Assembly: GCA_037126765.1 (NCBI GenBank)
Contig: JBBCBC010000012.1
Span: 14,880,001 to 14,944,000, forward strand
Reading direction: 5' to 3'
Source: Stenogyne calaminthoides
Taxonomy: Eukaryota > Streptophyta > Magnoliopsida > Lamiales > Lamiaceae
DNA length: 64,000 nucleotides
Shown: one piece after another, positions 59,520-64,000 of the stretch
How positions within the stretch are numbered: position 1 is the stretch's first letter
Layout: each line of letters starts with the position of its first letter
Notes under the pieces: generated by a model
Seen by the model: the letters and a program-made list of their open reading frames with translations, nothing else
The model's database searches: none
What the model was told of the DNA's origin: nothing
Position numbers and translations under genes: made by a program

Positions 59520-59922
59520 AGTTCCCCCTCAAGTTGAAGTTCCCCCTTTCAACTGATATAGACCGATATATCTGATTTGGTGAAGCTTTCAAGCTCAGCT
59601 GATTTTCTTCATTTGATCAGCTTTGTATGTAATCAGATTTTTGTTGACTTAATCTGATTCTCCTCAGATTAAGCTAAATTCTTGGAAAGTGTTACTGCCA
59701 AAACTTAGTCTAGAATAGTAGCTTCTATTCCCTAAGTTGGTGCGATTTGACATGCGTAGATATCGTCTGACACTCTCGATATGTCAATCCGCCGTAACTT
59801 TTTCCAATTATCGGTCGCGTGATTTCTACACGCTGTCCTTGTGATGCAAATTTTTTATTTTTTTTTCTTTTTTAAAAAGGCTTTGAGAATTCAAATTTGC
59901 ATCTGCACCCTTGCTTGGCCTC

Positions 59923-59929
59923 TATAAAT
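59923..59929 (+). promoter_or_regulatory. TATA box of the antisense module in element D
   Basis: TATAAAT in the same 20-bp context as in C (37719). The sequence up to 400 bp upstream is also shared with C. Confidence 0.65.
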
Positions 59930-59989
59930 TGGACCAATGTTTTACACGACATAACTCATTTCACCATACATAATCTTCTTTGTAGAATC

Positions 59990-60430
59990 ATGTATCCTGG
60001 TGAACCCTTGTTTCCGGTGAGATTTCCGGCAAACGCTTTTACCCCTTTTTCCATGATTTCATCTTCTCAAATCAACCTTTTTCATCCCTTATTGCTGCTT
60101 TCGTCATCGTCAATGATTTCACATACGATCGTTGCAAAGCTTCTCTTCCACCATGGCGGCGGTTCTGCTGTTGCAACTGAGAAGACACTTCTCCTAACCG
60201 TATGCACCTTGTGTGTCTATCGTTATGACGTGACTACCATTAACAGACTTAGTCTGAAAATGAACGTGAGTTTGATATGCGAACTTGATCAGACAACAGC
60301 TGATCATCCTATATCAAACTCACCATTTAACAGCTGGAGAGCCCACTTACTCCTTCTTGGGGCTCCTGGCTTAAAAATCCTATTAATGCCGCTCTCACTT
60401 CATTGGAGAGTCCATCAGTTTGTGGCATAG
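59990..60430 (+). CDS. Antisense ORF of element D (146 codons), unknown function
   Basis: It is the counterpart of 37785-38060 in C: MYPGEPLFPVRFPANAFTPF, then a differing middle (HGGGSAVATEKT), then KTLLLTVCTLCVYR. It continues past the point where C stops, through NSWRAHLLLLGAPGLKILL, and overlaps the conserved hairpins. The start is the ATG about 60 bp after the TATA box. The two ends are conserved and the middle is not, with length differences, so coding is plausible but not shown. Confidence 0.5.
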   Translation: MYPGEPLFPVRFPANAFTPFSMISSSQINLFHPLLLLSSSSMISHTIVAKLLFHHGGGSAVATEKTLLLTVCTLCVYRYDVTTINRLSLKMNVSLICELDQTTADHPISNSPFNSWRAHLLLLGAPGLKILLMPLSLHWRVHQFVA

Positions 60431-60435
60431 GATTA
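60376..60435 (+). ncRNA. Hairpin in the antisense module of element D
   Basis: AATCCTAT...ATGCC pairs with GGCATAGGATT, with an inner CTCTC/GAGAG stem. Compared with C, the stem bases differ but pairing is kept at most positions. Confidence 0.4.
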
Positions 60436-60609
60436 CCTTTCAAGCCTCCCTCATCCTGTTAAGTGGGAAAAATGAGAGCATGAGATCTTAAAAACTCTCT
60501 CTTTTCTCCTCTTAATCACTACCCTGTAGATCGGGTTTGGGTTTGGATGAAGGTTTAGGGTTATGGCTTGAGGGTTTAGGGTTTAGAGTTATGTATTGAC
60601 CTCCAGGTT

Positions 60610-60690
60610 CTCTTGTATTTGTAACTTGTAATGTAACCTGACCTTCGGGTCTTTATCAATGAAAAGTTCTATTATTCCATTGTTGTGTAA
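60610..60690 (+). terminator. Plant-like 3' end of the antisense module in element D
   Basis: CTTGTATTTGTAACTTGTAATG, then TTTATCAATGAAAAG and TATTATTCC, as in C. Two TTTAGGG words lie just upstream (60550-60590). Confidence 0.4.
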
Positions 60691-60707
60691 AACTTTCTGT
60701 TTCCTTG

Positions 60708-60810
60708 ATACCACTTGTTGGTATCAGATCAGAGACAGGTTTTAAAAATAGATCTGCTCAGGCGATTACATTGAAGAAGTAATCTTTTGAGCACCTGCTC
60801 TGATACCACT
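60708..60810 (-). repeat. Leader of D with a duplicated LTR-end/PBS unit
   Basis: The proper PBS GCTCTGATACCA is at 60797-60808, two bases before the LTR. A second, partial PBS (TTGATACCA) at 60705-60713 is followed by an imitation LTR start TGTTGG at 60716, giving one 95-bp unit of the same design as in element E. The arms GATACCA and TTGGTATC can pair. Confidence 0.75.
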
Positions 60811-62149
60811 TGTTGGTCCCGGTGGGTAAACCTATTTTGCGCGTGCGGAAGCAAAATGTTTGATTTCGGTGCATATAAAACAGGGGAGAGAAAAGAGTAT
60901 TTCAATTTTTTTTTTTTTTCACTTAAGCTCATGTGTTGTGGTTTGCTTATAACTAGATGCATATGACAAGTATAAACATAAAGCAGTAAACAACACAGCA
61001 ATATATAGTGGTTCGGACAACCAGTCCTACATCCACTCTCCCTGACTCTTCAGAGAAATTCACTATCAACTTCTGAGCTTTCTGACTACCTCGTAGTTTA
61101 CTTACTCAACTCGGCCCTGAGTTTTCTGACTACTCCACGTAGTTTACTTACTCAACCCGACCCTGAGCTTTCTGACTACCTCCGTAGTTTACTAACTCAA
61201 ACTCTTAGATGTTTAACGAGTTCACACTCCTTTGGGACTTATCACCCTCACTCGGGTTTGCCTACAGATGTTTAACGAGTTCACACTCCAACGGGACTTA
61301 TCACCCTCACTCGGGTTTGCCTAACAACTACCTCACTTCACCACTGGGTTTGGGTTTGGTGTTGTCTCCAACTTTGGTGAGATTTTCCCTTACAATGGTT
61401 TAGCCTCAATGCTAAGGTTGGGAAAATCTCTCTAAGCTTATGATACATCGTGGGTTGCTTAGGTTGGGTTCTAGAACACTCTTTGAATATATTTGTATAT
61501 CTATAGACTTGTGTTCTAGGGTGGGAATGCTTTGACTATAACGCTCTTTGGCTTTGTAGCATTTTGTGCATGATCTTCATGTATCCACACTCACTCCACC
61601 ACTGATAATGAAGGAAGAACTTGTATTTATAGTGTGGATTTGAATGTTATCGTTGGAGAGAATCACATTCAAATCCATACTATTCTTCGTAAGTTCTGCA
61701 GCTTTTTCAGGCTGGTTGTCTTCCTCTCGTTGGTCCACGTTAGCTGGATTCCAACGGCTATATTCCTCAGCTTCAGTGCCTTGGAACATTCAGGATATAC
61801 TGAGCATTCAGTACATTCTTGAGTCTTGATGTTCTCTCGAGTCTTGAGTTCTCTGAGTCTTCAGGTTCTCTGAGTCTTCAGGTTCTCTGAGTCTTCAGTT
61901 TCTCTGAGTCTTTAGGTTCTCTGAGTCTTGATTCTCGATGTCCCTCTTTTGAGTCTTGATATCTTGATTTCTTCTTGAGTCTTGATTTCTAACTTTGTTC
62001 TATATCTGCCGACTATACATGGTGCAGATAATATCCTGAACACTCTAAAACTGAATCCTGACTCATCTATCAAGATTATCCTGAACATGTCATACTCAGG
62101 GGTTTTGGGATCTAATCAAAATCCTTTTTATTAAATTCATTTCCCAACA
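60811..62149 (-). repeat. 5' LTR of element D (right, 1339 bp)
   Basis: It starts TGTTGGTCCCGGTGGG and ends CATTTCCCAACA. It is the fuller reference copy for LTR B and the left LTR of D. The second half keeps ordinary CTGAG/CAG words. Confidence 0.93.
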
Positions 62150-64000
62150 GTTATAATACTATACGGTGGGACAATTTTAGAGGAACGACGAAGCTGTGAG
62201 AGATGTAGATAACTTCAATTTATTTCCGAAATAGTATTATAATAGGAAAACGGACACCCGAGTCAAAAGTTATGGCCAATACAGTTTTCACCATCCAATG
62301 GCCAATACAGTTTTCCTCCATCCGATATCGGTCATCTTGTGATAAAAATTAAACCAAGAACAAGCAAAACCATATTAAAGTGATTTATGAAAAAAAAATG
62401 CGCCTATACTACTCACACATATTGTCTGGTGGGAAAAACGATTACAACATCACACATGGATTGCGATAGAGAAAAATATTAAAATACAATCTGGTGGGAC
62501 AATTTTAGAGGGACAGCGAAGCTATGAGACATGTAGATAACTTCAAGACGTTTTAGAAACAATATTATAAAAGGAAAACGGACACCCGAGTCAAAAGTTA
62601 TGGCCAAAACAGTTTTCACCATCCAATGGCCAAAACCCCAATCGCCGTTTCCAGAAACTCCATCCGACATCGCTCATCCTTGCGATCAAAATTACAACAA
62701 GAACAAGCAAAACCCTACTACAGTGATCTATGAAAAAAAATGCATGTACTACCCACACATATTAACTACTGGGAAAAACGATTACAAACATCACACAAGG
62801 GTTGCGATAGAGAAAAATATTATAATATTATCCAGTGGGGTAGTGTTAGAGGGACGACGAAGCAGTGAGACATGTAGATAACTTCAAAACATTTCCGAAA
62901 CAGTAAAATAATAGGAAAACGGACACCCGAGTCAAAAGTTATGGCCAAAACAGTTTTCACAATCCATTAGCCAAAACCCCAATCGTCGTTTCAAGATCCT
63001 CCATCCAACATGTCTCAACCTTGCGATCAAAATTACGATAAGAAAAAGCAAAATCCTACTACAATGATCTATAAAAAAATGCATATACTACCCACACATA
63101 TTATCTGGTGGGAAAAACGATTACAACATCACACAAGGGTTGCGATTGAGAAAAATATTATAATAATATCCGGTGGAACAGTTTTAGAGCAACGGCGAAG
63201 CTGTGAGACATGTAGATAACTTCAAGATATTTCCGAAACAGTATTATAATCGGAAAACAAACACCCGAGTCAAAACTTATGGCCAAAACAGTTTTCACCA
63301 TCCAATGGCCAAAACCCCAATCGTCGTTTCCAGATCCTCCATCCGACATCGCTCATCCTTGTGATCAAAATTACAACAAGAACAAGCCAAACCCTACTAC
63401 AATGATCTATGAAAAAAAAACGCCTATACTACCCACACATATTATCTGGTGGTAAAAACGATTACAACATCATACAAGAGTTGCGATAGAGAAAAACGTT
63501 ATAATAATATATGGTGGGACAATTTTAGAGGAACGACGAAGCTGTGAGAGATGTAGATAACTTCAATTTATTTCCGAAATAGTATTATAATAGGAAAATG
63601 GACACCCGAGTCAAAAGTTATGGCTAATACAGTTTTCACCATCCAATGGTCAATACAGTTTTCCTCCATCCGACATCGGTCATCTTGCGATCAAAATTAA
63701 ACCAAGAACAAGCAAAACCCTATTAAAGTGATTTATGAAAAAAAAATGCGCCTATACTACCCACACATATTGTCTGGTGGGAAAAACGATTACAACATCA
63801 CACATGGATTGCGATAGAGAAAAATATTAAAATACAATCCGGTGGGACAATTTTAGAGGGACAGCGAAGCTGTGAGACATATAGATAAATTCAAGACGTT
63901 TTAGAAACAATATTATAATAGGAAAACGGACACCCGAGTCAAAAGTTATGGCCAAAACAGTTTTCACCATCCAATGGCCAAAACCCCAATCGCCGTTTCC
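62150..64000. repeat. Satellite array, tract 4 (about 5.5 monomers, runs off the window)
   Basis: It starts with the second GTTAT of D. It contains two shortened monomers (marks at 62272 and 63620) in which about 45 bp between CCAATGGCCAA and TCCATCCGA are missing. Together with 56470-57248 it shows a four-monomer block of about 1.35 kb repeated in direct succession. Confidence 0.96.

Larger units (their letters stand above)
57249..62149 (-). mobile_element. Non-autonomous copia element D (4.9 kb)
   Basis: It has LTRs of 1348 and 1339 bp, PPT at 58597, PBS at 60797, TSD GTTAT. The 2.2 kb internal region has no gag or pol; it holds an A-like 3' region, a stretch like the E LTR, and the antisense module shared with C. 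It must have used proteins of another element to move (inference). Confidence 0.92.

Noticed and set aside
2439..63349. Dozens of 60-100 codon ORFs on both strands in the satellite tracts (e.g. those starting MAKTVFTIQWPKPQ or MSDGGSGNGDWGF)
   Set aside because: They recur every 340 bp at the same monomer position, are open in several frames at once, and vary in length with each indel. They are shadows of the repeat, not genes.
1..64000. tRNA, rRNA or microRNA genes
   Set aside because: The GCTCTGATACCA words are primer sites beside LTRs and no cloverleaf surrounds them. I saw no rRNA segments.

Overview
This 64 kb window is nuclear, repeat-packed heterochromatin of a flowering plant, most likely a eudicot; the species cannot be told from the sequence. 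I see no ordinary host gene. It contains (i) a tandem satellite with a monomer of about 340 bp, (ii) a nest of Ty1/copia LTR retrotransposons all on the minus strand, (iii) the 5' end of an old Ty3-type (Athila/Tat-like) element at the left edge, and (iv) an AT-rich 3.2 kb block with its own decayed tandem repeat.

Layout. 1-2107: Ty3-type gag fragment, leader, worn PBS and probable LTR. 2108-6988: satellite. 6989-10197: AT-rich block with 18-bp inverted ends. 10198-14383: satellite. 14384-49927: copia element A, inserted in a satellite monomer with target duplication AACCA. Inside A lie two further insertions. Element E (22415-28727, TSD ATCAG/ATCGA) splits the integrase. Solo LTR B (31543-47357, TSD AAATT) splits gag and is itself split by a full copia element C (31831-46418, TSD GATAT). 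49928-57248: satellite. 57249-62149: non-autonomous copia element D (TSD GTTAT). 62150-64000: satellite running off the window.

A and C each carry gag, protease, integrase, RT and RNase H, all with frameshifts, stops or lost catalytic residues. Both also carry a region downstream of pol (ORF3, envelope-like position as in Sirevirus-type copias) preceded by its own TATA box. C and D share a module on the strand opposite to the element's genes: TATA box, short ORF, hairpins and a plant-like 3' end. D has kept this module and lost gag-pol.

The most unusual items are: the antisense module kept in a non-autonomous element; element E, three long LTRs separated by 409-bp internal domains that hold four PBS copies each, in units beginning with an imitation LTR end; and a patchwise replacement of CAG/CTG-type trinucleotides by CG-type text that crosses element and satellite boundaries. 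The last looks like a consensus (sequencing) artefact and would mean that part of the apparent gene decay here is not biological.
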